Source: Panopea generosa (taxonomy: Eukaryota; Mollusca; Bivalvia; Adapedonta; Hiatellidae). From it: DNA of 64,000 bases. The stretch is from contig CM055896.1 in NCBI GenBank assembly GCA_029582155.1, positions 26,441,184 through 26,505,183 of the forward strand, in the 5' to 3' direction. This document shows positions 23,501-35,000 of this stretch, piece after piece (position 1 is the first letter of the stretch; each line of letters begins with the position of its first letter). Made by a program: the position numbers and the translations under genes. The notes beneath the pieces are model-generated. The model had not been told where the DNA came from. It did no database searches and saw only the letters and a list, made by a program, of their open reading frames with translations.

Positions 23501-26500
23501 TTAATATCACCAGTGTATCGAGTGTCCAACTGTGTAGTCGCGTAAAACGTTCACTTGGTCATGATGTCTGGAGGTTGTGTATTACAATCGTTACAACACG
23601 CGTGTCAGTGGCAAACATAAAGGTCAAATCAAGGTAAATTTAAAAAACTGCTGTGATAATGATAAGACGCTCGCCGAAATCTAGACGCTGCGGGATGTTG
23701 ACTCGGTGCGGTACATGGAGAAGGCAAATTTTATGTTTTTGTATACGACGGGAGGAAATATCTGGGCAGAAAATGTATAAAATTTCGAGAAGAAAAACGG
23801 TGTTGAAGAAAAAATTCGGTTCAGAGACGGAAATACCGGCAAGGCATAAAATTTTAATAAGCTTTTACCCCACAAGGCATCATTTTTTTTTATGAAAACA
23901 CCCACCAGGCATAAAATTTTAATTATACTGCCGTCCGACCCCCCCATACATTTAATTCTGGAAAAGCCCTAAGTATTCTTCAATGTGTCACAGTTAATTT
24001 TATTTTTTTTGATGATTGTCAAACTTTATTGTTTCATGCAACAACTTGAGGTGAACAACATTAGGGTGAACAGTGTTTAATGTGAAAGTACACTACATAC
24101 ATATTATCATCATTCGCATCTTTACAGTAAAACAAATAATAACATGCAGTTCCATTTATTGTAAAAAAAAATTTCATAAAATAATCAAAAACAAGTATTA
24201 CACATAATGCAACCTGTCACAAATTCTTAAAGAAACATAATAAGATTTTTGGTGCCATTTTAACAAGGGGAGGTAACATTTTAATCTTGGGAGAACCAAT
24301 GAGCATATCGCAATTTTTAGATCAAGTCTCTGGTGATTTTGACAAATTTTGACAAATTACAGTCTTATGAAAGTGCATGTTTAAATCAAATTATATTCTG
24401 ATTCTGTACCATAAACAAACATATTGAATAACAAACAATTACTTTTTGTAGTAATTCTGATTTGATTTGATTAGCAATTAAATGTTTTTTATAATCAATA
24501 TTTATACATCGATAATTATTCAATCAAACATGTGTATTGCACTTATTATTTAGTTTAAAATCATAATTTGCTATTGAACTTTGATTGACAGTTGAAAAAA
24601 TTGATCTGTGTCAATTAGATGCTTAATATTTTACACTACATTATGAAAATAACCATCTTGATCAACCAAATGATTACATTGTCTAACAACAGTCAGCTGA
24701 CAAAGTGTAAACTCATGTGATAATAACTGCCTGTTGATATTTGAAGCAGAGGTGACCAATTACTAGTATTGCAATTAACATTACCACCTGTGGCGACATT
24801 TGTCCGTTTTAGTCCTGTGATGGTTTTGGTCTAAATACATGAATGCAAAGAAAGTTTAATTATGCAAATGAACATTTATGATAGATAACTAATGCATCAG
24901 TAATTGTGTAGTTACATTCATGATAGAAAACTACTTCTAAATGCATCAGTATAACCGTAGAGTAATTTGTGTAAGTTACAGTCATAATGGGTCACTGATT
25001 CTAAATGCATCAGTATAACCATAATGTAATAGTGTAGGTTATATCCGTAATGGGTCACTGATTCTAAATGCATCAGTATAACCATAGTGTAATTTGTGTA
25101 AGTTACATTCAAAATGGGACACTGATTCTAAATGCATCAGTATAACCGTAGTGTAATTTGTGTAAGTTACATTCATAATGGGTCACTGATTCTAAATGCA
25201 TCAGTATAACCGTAGTGTAATTGTGAAGGTTACATTCATAATGGGTCACTGATTCAAAATGCATCAGTATATAACCATAGTGTAATTGTGTAAGTTACAT
25301 TCATAATAGGTCACTGATTAAAAATGCACCAGTATAACCGTAGTGTAACTGTGTAAGTTACATTCATAATGGGTCACTGACTCTAAATGCATTAGTATAA
25401 CCATTGTGTAATTGTGTAAGTTACATTCATAATGGGTCACTGATTCAAAATGCATCAGTATAACCATAGTGTAATTGTGTAAGTTACATTCATTATGGGT
25501 CACTGATTCTAAATGCATCAGTATAACCGTAGTGTAATTTGTGTAAGTTACATTCATAATGTGTCACTGACTCAAAATGCATTAGTATAACCATAGTGTA
25601 ATTGTGTAAGTTACATTCATAATGGGTCACTGACTCAAAATGCATTAGTATAACCATAGTGTAATTGTGTAAGTTACATTCATAAAGGGTCACTGATTCA
25701 AAATGCACCAGTATAACCATAGTGTAATTGTGTAAGTTACATTCATAAAGGGTCACTGATTCTAAATGCGTCAGTATAACCATAGTGTAATTTGTGTAAG
25801 TTACATTCATAATGGGTCACTGACTCAAAATGCATTAGTATAACCATAATGTAATAGTGTAGGTTACATTCATAATGGGTCACTGATTCTAAATGTATCA
25901 GTATAACCACAGTGTATTCTTTATGGAGTTGTTGTATCATATAACACTTACTGTTACACCTTTTATATAGAGTATAATATTTAACATCGAAGTACTAACA
26001 CCTTGCATTGGGAGTACTACATGTGATATTGATAATATACACGTTTTTTCCATTTAAAAATGACACAGTTTCCGACACCGTTACAGTATCCAACACTGAC
26101 ACAATATCCTACCTTTTCATGCCATGTGAGGAGGGAAGCGCTGCTGCCATCTGATGGGAACTCAAAGCCTCTGTAGATGTATTTCATAAGAATATCTAGT
26201 AATTTACTGTCTAGTGAGTTAACAGCACCCTCAATCTCTGAAGATTTGAATGTTGTCATGACACGTATAGCAAGCTGCACTGCTTTGTCCTGAAAAATAC
26301 AGAAAAAAACTAAAACAACAGTAACTGTTATAACTTGGTCTCTGTTAATTGACGATCATAAAATTACATATCTGAACACGTCATGATGGAAACATCCAAT
26401 ATTACAAAACTGAACAAATGTTGGTAACATCTTATATCACAAAAGTGAACAAATGTTGGTAACATCCAATATTACAAAAGTGAACAAATGTTGGTAACAT

Positions 26501-29500
26501 CTAATATTACATAACTGAATAAATGTTGGTAACATCCAAGATATATAACTGAACAAATGTTGGTAACATCCAAGATATATAACTGAACAAATGTTTATAA
26601 CATCCAAGGTTATAACTGAACAAATGTTGACAAAAATCCAAGGTTTTATAACTGAACAAATGTTGATAACATCCAAGGCTATAAAAAGCACAAATGTTGA
26701 TGATTACATACAAGATTATACAACTGAACAAACAATGATAACATCAAAGATTATATAACTGAACAAATGTTGGTAACATCCAATATTAGAAAACTGAACA
26801 AATGTTGGTAACATCCAAAATTATAAAACAGAACAAAATGTTTGTAACATCCAAGGTTATATTTATAATAGAACAAATGTTGATAACATCCAATGTTATA
26901 TAACTGAACAAATGTTGATAACATCCAATGTTATACAACTGAACAAATGTTGATAACATCCAATGTTATACAACTGAACAAATGTTGATAACATCCAATG
27001 TTATATAACTGAACAAATGTTGATAACATCAAAGATTATATAACTGAACAAATATTGGTAATATCCAAAATTATAACATCCAAGATGATATAACTGAACA
27101 AATGTTGATAACATCGAAGGTTAGAGGCACATACTCAGACCATGTACCTCATGTGCAGCAAGTTTAATTTCAATTGGGTTTAAACTGTGGGAGGAGTTAA
27201 GTCCGCAAGACTGTTGGTCTAAAATGTGATGGGCAGACGGACATATGCCATTAAAACATCTCCAAATTTTCTTCTTTGATTTGAACAAACTTGAAAGAGG
27301 TTCATGCAAGAATGCTTCATACAAAAGTTGGTGAAAATGTGTTGTAACTTTTAAGTGATTTCAAAGAAGAAGAAATTTGAATCAAAAGTTTATGGACAGA
27401 TAAACAATGGACACAGGGGCTAATCAGTAAAAAAAGCTGCTGTTTTCTTCTATTTCAATTTTTTAAAGAAAATATACAAACTTTCCCAACTCTAAGTTGA
27501 TATACAAATCATAGAAAGATGAACTCAATGCAATTCTTCTGATTGATAAAAAATGTTTTCTATTTTTCTTGATGAAGGCTACAAATCAAACAAGAAAAAT
27601 TCAGTGAAACCATATATATCCACTGCTCAAAATGGCCGTGGACTGAGCAAAATAAACATTACCTGTGGATGTGGGTACTGGAACATTGCATTGTAATGAC
27701 TGAGATATAAACAACATATTGTAATTTTAAAAAAAAATATAACAATAAGTGAAGAAACAGATGAGCAGGTAATTTGGCAGGATATGGGGAGTTGTGGGAT
27801 TGTATCGGATGGAACATAAGAGATGCAATAGAAAAAGAATTAAGAAATGTCACTGTTAAGTGTCACATTCCCCCCAAATGGTCTGTGAAAAATAACAATA
27901 TATGATATAATAGGTAGGGATGTATATATGAATATCAAAGGTAATGGACTAATGTTTCAGACTAGACATGCAATTCCATGGTTTTTTTTACATTAAAGCA
28001 TGACCTTGACCTTTGTGTAACCTTGATTTTGACATCTGATGTAATGGTCTGGGTATTTCAACAGTTAAATGCAGGTGAAACATTATCATGACATGCTGAT
28101 CACTTGTATCAAGCTATTTTAAAATCCCTAAATGTAAGTTACAGATCAATTGTTGATCAATTGATAAATTGAACCAAGTGTTTTTGAAATCAATCCATGC
28201 ATGATAAAGTTATAGGACAGACGTGAAATTTCAAACAGATTCAAAGTGTTGTCATACATACTCAAAGTGTGACAGTGTCTAGGTTTTTTTTATGACACAT
28301 CATCATGTCTTCTTGATAAATTGAGCCAAGTTAAAGACAAAGTCACAGACCAGACATGCAATATCAAACAAATTGAAAGTGTGACCTTGACCTTTGAGGA
28401 AAGGTTGTGGGTCTTACATGTGACACTTAATTATGTCATGTTTATCAACTGAGCCTAGTGTTTTCAAAATATATCCAAAGATGACAAAGTTATAGATCAG
28501 ACAAGAAATCTCACATTGTGACCTTGACCTTTGATGTACAGGTGTGGGTCTTACTTGCGACACGTCGTCATGTTATGTTGTTCATTTGTAGCAAGTATCA
28601 ACAAAATCCATCAATGCATGACAAAGTTACAGGCCGGAAAGGAAATCTCACACAAACTCAAAGTGTTGTCAAACAAACTCAAATTGTGACCTCGACCTTT
28701 GAGGAACGGGTGTGGGTCTTACTCGTGACACGTCGTCATGTTATGTTGATCATTTGTAGCAAGTATCAACAAAATCAATCTATACAAGACAAGGTTACAG
28801 GCCGGAAACGAAATCTCACACGAACTGAAAGTGTTGTCAAACAAACTCAAATTGTGACCTTGACCTTTGAGGTACGGGTGTGGTTCTTACTCGTGACACG
28901 TCGTCATGTTATGTTGATCACTTGTAGAAAGTTTCAACAAAATCCATCTATGCATGACAAAGTTACAGGCCAGAAACGAAATACCGGATGGAAGGACGGA
29001 CGGACAGACGCTGCGATTACTATATGCCACCTAAAAAATTTTTTGGGGGGCATAAAAATAAAGTAATAAGGACAAAAAAATGAAGTATGGGGTGGGGATG
29101 TGACCCAAGTAACCATGACGTTTAAGGTAACTGGCCCTTAACAAAAGGTCATCACTTCTTGAAGGCCTGTCCTCTTAAGAAAATTCAAGATGGTAGGTGC
29201 TGTAATACTCAATAGTTATAAGCTGAAATGTGAAATTGCAATAGTGCAACATCATTCAAAAGATCAAAGCAACATAACTCAATAAAAAATAATTCAATCG
29301 AAATGCTTATATTCAGACTATGTACATGTAGTACAGTGAGTTCCATTTGAATCGGGTTAAAATGTGGGAGGAGTTGCATCTGCAAGGTTGTTGGTCCAAA
29401 ATAAGACATAAAAATCAAAGCAAAAAGAACAAAGAATCATAACTCAATCAAAAATAATTTAATCAGAACTCTACCACAGGCACATATCCAACCTATATAC

Positions 29501-31721
29501 ACAACAAGTTTTACTTCAGCTGGGTTAAAACTGTGGAAGGAGTTGTGTCCACAAGGTTGTTGGTCCAAAGTATGAGGTAAATTCTAAATAAAAGAACAAT
29601 GGGCCATAACTCCATAAATTAATCAGAATGCCAAAACCACAGGGACATGTTGACACCATGTACTTGTAGAACAGCAAGTTTAATTTAAATCGGGTTAAAA
29701 CAGTGGGAGGAGTTGCATCCGAAAAATTGTTGATCTAAAAAGTGACAACAGACGAGACCATTGCAATATCCACATAATGTTTTGTTCGAAAAGCAAACGA
29801 TAATAAAAGAAACATTTCCAAGTTGTTGATGACTTTTTCAACACATACAGCATGTATATATGAGTGCTGTTTTATTACAACAATATAAGTAAGTTAGCAA
29901 TATTTCACTGCTATATATATATGTATCTGATTACCATTTAAATCATTACCTTTACTGCTGAACTTTTGGCTCCAAGTGGAGGGTTGTTAAGTACTACTTT
30001 CAAAGCATCAATCGTCTTTCCCTTACAGATGGTTAAGGCAATAGAAACAAAAGATGTATACATTATACTTTGAATTAAACAACAACATTAACATTTGATA
30101 TCCTTTCAAGCCAGGCCTGGCTAGCTCTGTCAGTAGCGTGTCCCACTATGAACCGGGTTGTCAGTTTAAATCCTCACCAGGCCATTTTCTCTGTATTGAT
30201 TGATTTACAACTGTATGTCTCTTTGTCATTTTTCTCTCACTGCTGATTCAAGTGGAAAAGTATATATCAGTTACTTGCAGAGATAGAGATTGAGTACTTG
30301 TTAATCTTACAGGATCCCAGGAAAGAATGGTTAAGGTAAACTGATCACCTTTGGCTGAAAATATCCTTTCAAAACAAGCTAAAATATCAGTAATACTTTT
30401 CCTCTCTTAAAAAAAGCAAGTAATTGAAGTAACGTGTTAGGCAGTTACCCATGGAGCCAGCCATGCTTTAACAATGATATAAGGTAATACCCCTGATACG
30501 AGTTTGTAAAAATCAAAATGCCAACTTTGCAAAATTTGAAACTAGACATTTTGCCAATAAACATTGTGATTAAAATTACTCAAGTTACAATGAGATTTCT
30601 GCAAATTTCAAACAATCCAAGGGCTGTTCAGAGTTACTGAGGCAAGCAGCCAGTTATCAAACTTTGCAGACATATTAGACGCCACTGGACTGCTCCTTGT
30701 TCAATGAGCCATTACATGCATATTTTCTAGCCCTGTTGCTACATAACGGTATTCAATATCAATATGAAATTTGGCAATTACATAGCGGTAATATTACTTT
30801 TTATGGCAATATAATTTTTATTCATGTGCTATATTAAATGTTTAAGATAGAACAAAAATCCAAGTATTTTTAACACATCTCTAATATAGAAAATCTTAAG
30901 TAAAAGGTGTCATTGGCAACTTTTTGTAGAATGTATCAAAAACAAAATCAACTGAAAGTTGTTTGAGTAGAAATGTCTGTCTTTGCAATTAATTTCAAAA
31001 TAAAGCAATGAAATTGAAAATTTTAGGTAAAGTAGGTAGTAATGTTCCACAATATCCAGAAACATTTGTAAAAACACAGAGTAAACACAACTGGAAACAG
31101 TTGTGCATACAAAGTGGAACAGAGTAACTCTAAATAAAAAAAAATAAAAAAATGATATTGTAATAAGAGTCCCTTGACCAAGAAATATTTTATGAAGAAT
31201 GGTTGGAAGAGATTGAAATTATACTGATCATACCTAATACCACGAGTCTGAATAATGTTCAACCATGTAAAGAATGGCATCAATACTAAACAGTAATAAG
31301 GATTCTTAAGTGTTCTGAGTAAAAAAACAGTTGCCGATACGAAATGCAAACAAATGCTGACGCTAACAGAAGTTGGAGCTTTGTGCATGTCTTCCCAGAT
31401 TGTTATTATACGTGCATTCGCATAAAATAATGAAAATATTCACAATCGGCAAAAATACGAATTATAAAGGAAACTTTCACTAAAGGTTTAAACAAATCAA
31501 AAAAAGAAGACAAATTGCATTTCAAGATTGCTCATAAGTAAGTTACCGTAATTTATCATGTAAAAATATTTCGGAAAAGGATATTGAGCAAGAAAAGTGT
31601 TGATTTCTCCTTCATTTGGACCCTGCTCTTCCCCTTCTACTGTATCATCAACATACTTTTCAGTGTCAAATTGATCTACATCGACCCCTCTAAACTTATT
31701 AGAAGCAGTGTTCTTAGACAT
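20580..31721 (-). CDS. ARPC5: Actin-related protein 2/3 complex subunit 5 (p16-Arc)
   Basis: The smallest subunit of the Arp2/3 complex, which nucleates branched actin filaments in the cytoplasm. Four coding exons join in frame to 149 aa (vertebrate form about 151): 31721-31585 ([10 protein letters not shown]... to ...EINTFLAQ), 30022-29950 ([15 protein letters not shown]...), 26289-26113 ([11 protein letters not shown]... to ...SLLTWHEK) and 20642-20580 ([20 protein letters not shown], stop). Family hallmarks are the N-terminal 'FR-VDVD-[FY]D' block, 'NPP', 'LMKYIY+GFE-PSD', 'WHEK' and the 'GGxGxIVRVL' end. The start was set at the Met opening the family sequence; an in-frame Met 24 codons upstream lies in probable 5' UTR. 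Introns 2 and 3 are GT-AG. Intron 1 looks U12-type (separate entry). The gene is head-to-head with RPL35. Introns carry three minisatellites and a large DNA transposon. Confidence 0.96.
20690..21510. repeat. 56-bp minisatellite in ARPC5 intron 3
   Basis: About 14 monomers around 'CATTCAGGATTGATCATTGC' plus 'TTCTACAGGTAGCCACAGTG' plus 'AATTTGTGTAAGTTAA'. A shorter variant lacking the 'ccacagtgaattt' part alternates with the full form between 20950 and 21180. It starts about 50 bp upstream of the last exon in transcript orientation. Confidence 0.93.
21784..23969. mobile_element. 2.2 kb DNA transposon, Harbinger-like, non-autonomous
   Basis: Terminal inverted repeats of about 41 bp begin GGGCTTTTCCAGAATTAAAT and reach a run of seven Gs followed by 'TCGGACGGCA'. 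The left copy starts at 21784 and the right one ends at 23969. The element is flanked by TAA (21781-21783 and 23970-23972), the 3-bp target typical of PIF/Harbinger elements. Subterminal repeats 'GCATAAAATTTTAAT' lie inside both ends. No transposase is visible. A coding-like stretch near 23680-23790 (plus, [18 protein letters not shown]...) has no identified source. It sits in ARPC5 intron 3. The superfamily call is inference from the TSD. Confidence 0.75.
23973..24885. other. AT-rich intronic sequence, nothing recognised
   Basis: Inside ARPC5 intron 3. No exon, RNA gene or repeat structure could be supported. Confidence 0.5.
24890..25915. repeat. 63-64-bp minisatellite in ARPC5 intron 3
   Basis: About 16 monomers around 'CATTCATAATGGGTCACTGA' plus 'TTCTAAATGCATCAGTATAA' plus 'CCATAGTGTAATTGTGTAAG' plus 'TTA'. 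Most variation is substitution. Because the unit is near a multiple of 3, short open frames appear on the minus strand, but they have no support as genes. Confidence 0.93.
26375..27120. repeat. 35-37-bp minisatellite in ARPC5 intron 2
   Basis: About 19 monomers around 'ACATCCAATGTTATACAACT' plus 'GAACAAATGTTGATA'. It starts less than 100 bp upstream of exon 3 on the transcribed (minus) strand. Confidence 0.93.
27121..27420. repeat. Dispersed repeat unit ('gggaggagtt' family)
   Basis: Contains a motif around 'accatgtac...agcaagttt' followed by 'gtgggaggagttaagtccgcaag'-type sequence. The motif recurs three times at about 29290-29400, 29470-29580 and 29630-29745, so this is one dispersed, locally tandem repeat family of unknown class. 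Confidence 0.6.
27865..29056 (+). mobile_element. Repeat element with about 150-bp internal units (copy 1)
   Basis: Begins 'cattccccccaaatggtc' and ends 'ttttttggggggcataaa', giving short G/C-run inverted ends. Inside are several units of about 150 bp, each with 'tgtgaccttgacctttga', 'tgtgggtctta', 'gacacgtcgtcatgttatg' and 'catgacaaagttacagg'. It closes with a 'ggaaggacggacggacagac' block. A homologous copy lies at 43865-45175. The 182-aa open frame within (28518-29066) is a by-product of these units. Class not determined. Confidence 0.65.
29290..29745. repeat. Three tandem-like units of the 'gggaggagtt' repeat
   Basis: Three diverged units of roughly 175 bp, each with a '...catgta...agcaagttt' part and a 'gtgg(g/a)aggagttg(c/t)(a/g)tcc' part. 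They are related to 27121-27420. Located in ARPC5 intron 2. Confidence 0.6.
30023..31584 (-). other. ARPC5: ARPC5 intron 1, U12-type with AT-AA ends
   Basis: The intron begins ATATCCTTTT (31584-31575), the exact U12 5' splice consensus. Near its 3' end is TGCCTTAAC (30040-30032), a near-perfect U12 branch site about 10 nt from the end. Joining after codon bases CA (exon 1) to G (exon 2) restores Q46-G47, matching the family's conserved 'QG' and keeping frame. This puts the intron's last bases at AA. No in-frame GT donor and AG acceptor pair exists around this junction. A SINE copy (30108-30361) lies inside. Confidence 0.8.
30108..30361 (+). mobile_element. tRNA-derived SINE (copy 3), diverged
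   Basis: A tRNA-like head ('tagctctgtcagtagcgtg', B box degraded near 30166-30178) is followed by the family body including 'tcactgctgattcaagtgg' and 'ggatcccaggaaagaatgg'. It is more diverged than the other copies. Located inside the U12-type intron of ARPC5. Confidence 0.8.
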
Positions 31722-32030
31722 ATTTAACTCTACGTAATGGTGAAATAAAACAAAAGTCTCCACACCCCGGAAATAAGAATTTCGCTTCCGCATTCAGACT
31801 CCACACGGGAGTTTAATTTATTTGACATTTCCACAAAAAGTCTATTACATCGGTAAAGAAGCATTCTCAAAAATATATTTTTTGTTATATGTGTGTTTGT
31901 ATTGATTTTTAATTTTGTATTTATGTTGTTTATAATAATTAATTATTTTCATTTTTGGTTCGTGAAAACTCTTGTGTAGCGTCTACAACCTCGTTTCCAT
32001 CTCTTTTTCCGGTTAGAAATAACAATCAAC
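31722..32030. promoter_or_regulatory. Shared ARPC5/RPL35 bidirectional promoter interval
   Basis: Only 309 bp separate the two divergent start codons, so both promoters must lie here or overlap. On the RPL35 side a pyrimidine tract 'CTCTTTTTCC' (32001-32010), 21 nt before the ATG, fits a 5' TOP transcription start, as expected for ribosomal protein mRNAs. On the ARPC5 side 'gcttccgc' (ETS-like core) lies near 31784-31791. The sites are inferred from sequence only. Confidence 0.7.
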
Positions 32031-35000
32031 ATGGTAAATAAATGTAGTCGTAACTTATCTGCCAACATCTGCACAATTTAAAATAATTGTTATATAAAAC
32101 ATAGATCGAATCATTCTTGGAATATTTATCATCATATTAAAGCTATACAGAATGTAGTTAATGTCAAATTCATGTTATGTTTAGTTGTTTAAAAAAGACA
32201 GTATTCGGAAATTGTACTGTTCGGATATACTTGCCGAAAATGTCGACAATTTTTACTTCATCAAATTGTTCTATGTGACACCAACACCGAAATGAATTTG
32301 TACACAAGTAACAATATTTTGGAAAATGTTTGTTATTTCTGTGTATATCGTGATTTTCATACCACACCGGACACATCTTGTCGATATATGCACATCACGA
32401 GAACACTATTCCCAGAGGGATGCAGTTACTAGAGATTATGATGCGGAAAAATAGCATTATTTTTAAAGAAATTTGGAAAATTACATAGCACAGGTTCCTT
32501 CAATATACATAACTAAATTAATTTATATAATGGCCTTTTTTCAAGTTCTACTGGCGTATCCAGTAACTTGATAGGCGCATGCCGGTTATAAAAAATGTGA
32601 TGTTCTTGTAGAAGACTATCTGAGTAATATGGGGGAATATCAGACAGCTAGTGTTTTGTATATAATGCAGTTGTATCAAAAATAATTTATTTTGATATGA
32701 ACAATTTGCAATAAAATACATATAAAGAAAGTTAATCTTTGTACTTGTGAGTTCCAATTCTATATTCTAAACACATGGTGGGTACCGTTTATCAGTTGCT
32801 TGAATTACCATTAAAATATTTCAATACAAAACAGATGTTGACACTAAATGCTTGTATATAACATTTACATAACTATCAAATAATTTTTTACCAAAACAGG
32901 GGTTGGGAAAAACATTTAAAAGCACTCATCCGTCGGGGCAAGTGGACTGGTAAAAAGTCGTCGTCTGGATGGAAAATTCACATGTCCAAAAAATTTATTC
33001 TAAAATGTCTATTTTGAAGCACGTTATGATTACTGTATCTTGTATTAAATGATTTTATTACTTCATTTACAGTAAGTACACCACTAGCTTTAAAAGTTAT
33101 GGTCATGCAATAAACATTAATTGTGGTGATGTTTGTATATCGCTTTTGTTCTGAATACAAACAGCTCGGGGGTAAACAGGACGAGTGCTTTTGCCAACCC
33201 CTGCAAAAAAAAAAGATAACATACACACCCATTGCAATACCATTAACGTTGCGATTACAGTGACCCAAATATGCTTGCAACATAATGGTGTTTGGAGATT
33301 TTGATCACATGACGATGCTATATAATCTACCTCTTCATAAAATCCGCTTCTTTATAACTATAATTTTAACTATTTATTTTCATTCTACATTTAACATGTG
33401 ATCCATGTTATATTTAAATTTTTGTTTGCATATTTGGTGGTCAAAATTACATGTTTTCTATCATCTGGAAAAGTATATTGGCTTTGAATTTTAACTGATA
33501 ACCAAAGATTTTACAAACTGCTCAACCAAATCTTATTTGTTAGAAAACATGCCAAGATTTGTTTTATTTTTCAGGCCACAGTAAAGGTAAAGGCCAAGGA
33601 TCTGAGAGGCAAAAAGAAGGATGACCTCACTAAGCAGTTGGAAGAACTTAAAACAGTTAGTTAATTACTTTTATCTTTAGTTAGATTGCACTTGGACCTA
33701 ATTTTGTCACGTCAGACTTTGAATATTTGGAGATGTGGTGGGTATTGTTAAGCCCACGTTGTTAAAAGAAAGGAGCGAACAGGTCATAGTGTTGCCACTC
33801 TCTATCCAGGGCTTTTCATCAGAAAATTGGGAAGAGGCCTTGGCCTTTCAAATTGGGAAATTCACGCGCGATAATTGCCCATTTTAGGAAAAAGGTATTT
33901 TATTGAAAGATGGACTGTGTATAAATTTGAACAGTATTTTCAACTAAGTAATTTAATATTTTATTTGTCGAACATAAAATGTCACATTTGTAATGCAATT
34001 AAGGTGCCAAGTCTTTCTGGTTCACATTGAATGGTAGAATCTGTTACAACAGGAGGAGAGTTCAATTTAACAGGCTGTTCTTCAGTGTTGGATATATTAC
34101 TGCAGCTCGGGACAGTGTCAGTGCCAGTGGCCTCCTCGGTAGCTGTTGATTGATTAACGATACTTTCAACCTCAAGTTTACATTTTTTTACACCACTCAA
34201 ACAACGTTTTTTTACTTCCCTTTGAAAGAGACTGACGTTTAATGGACTTACTGTTATATTCCCATTGTGTGACATTTTTAATCAGAGAAAATCAGTCGGA
34301 GGTAAACATTGTAAAAAAAACCAAAATAATTTACCTCCGTTGTAGTCTAGATAATCGGCGACGCTTGCTTTTCTAAAAGTTTGTCTTTTAGAAAAGCAAG
34401 CGTCGCCGCCATCTCGTTCGCTATGAGTCGAATGTGTTAGAGGCGTCGCCGATGATCTAGACTGCTTCCCTTGTGAAAAGCAGACTAAATCCCAAACCAC
34501 AGAATATTACGGATTAGACTGGTTACATGTAACCTGCATGTACAATTGCCGCGCTATAGGTGCTTTTAGGCTAATAACGCTATACCAGACCAGCACTTCC
34601 GGCGGAAAAGTTGAAATGTAAACAAAACGTCGAGATTTTGGGAAATCTTTACTGGCTTTTTGGGAAGTTTCTCTGCCGCAGTTGGGAAAAAATAACGCAT
34701 TTTCAATTGGGAAGTGGCTGAATATCGGCCTCTGTTATATAAGGATGAAAAGCCCTGCTATCCGTCTTTCCTGAAATGGTTTCTGCTCGATTAAATTTCC
34801 TCTATGATATTATGATGAAATATTATTAATACACGTGTTTCTCACAGGATGAGGAAACTTAGAATTGGTTTTGATCTTCACCAAACTTATACAGTAGTTG
34901 TATAAAGGCACTTATGATTTCCAGTGTGTAGCTAGTAATTCCCTTATATGAGCTAGAAATGCATGCATGTGAAAAAACTAGCATGAGGAAAATATATATT

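Noticed and set aside
28518..29066. 182-codon open frame on the plus strand
   Set aside because: It consists of three tandem copies of the 150-bp repeat unit. The homologous second copy of the repeat does not keep the frame.
31540..31560. A GT donor ('acg|gtaact') as the ARPC5 exon 1 end
   Set aside because: It would add about 13 unrelated residues and leave phase 1, which cannot join exon 2 in the correct frame with any AG nearby.
31497..31793. A 98-codon ARPC5 frame starting at 31793 and reading through exon 1
   Set aside because: The family starts at the Met at 31721, and sequence after codon 46 has no resemblance to ARPC5. It is the start of the U12-type intron.
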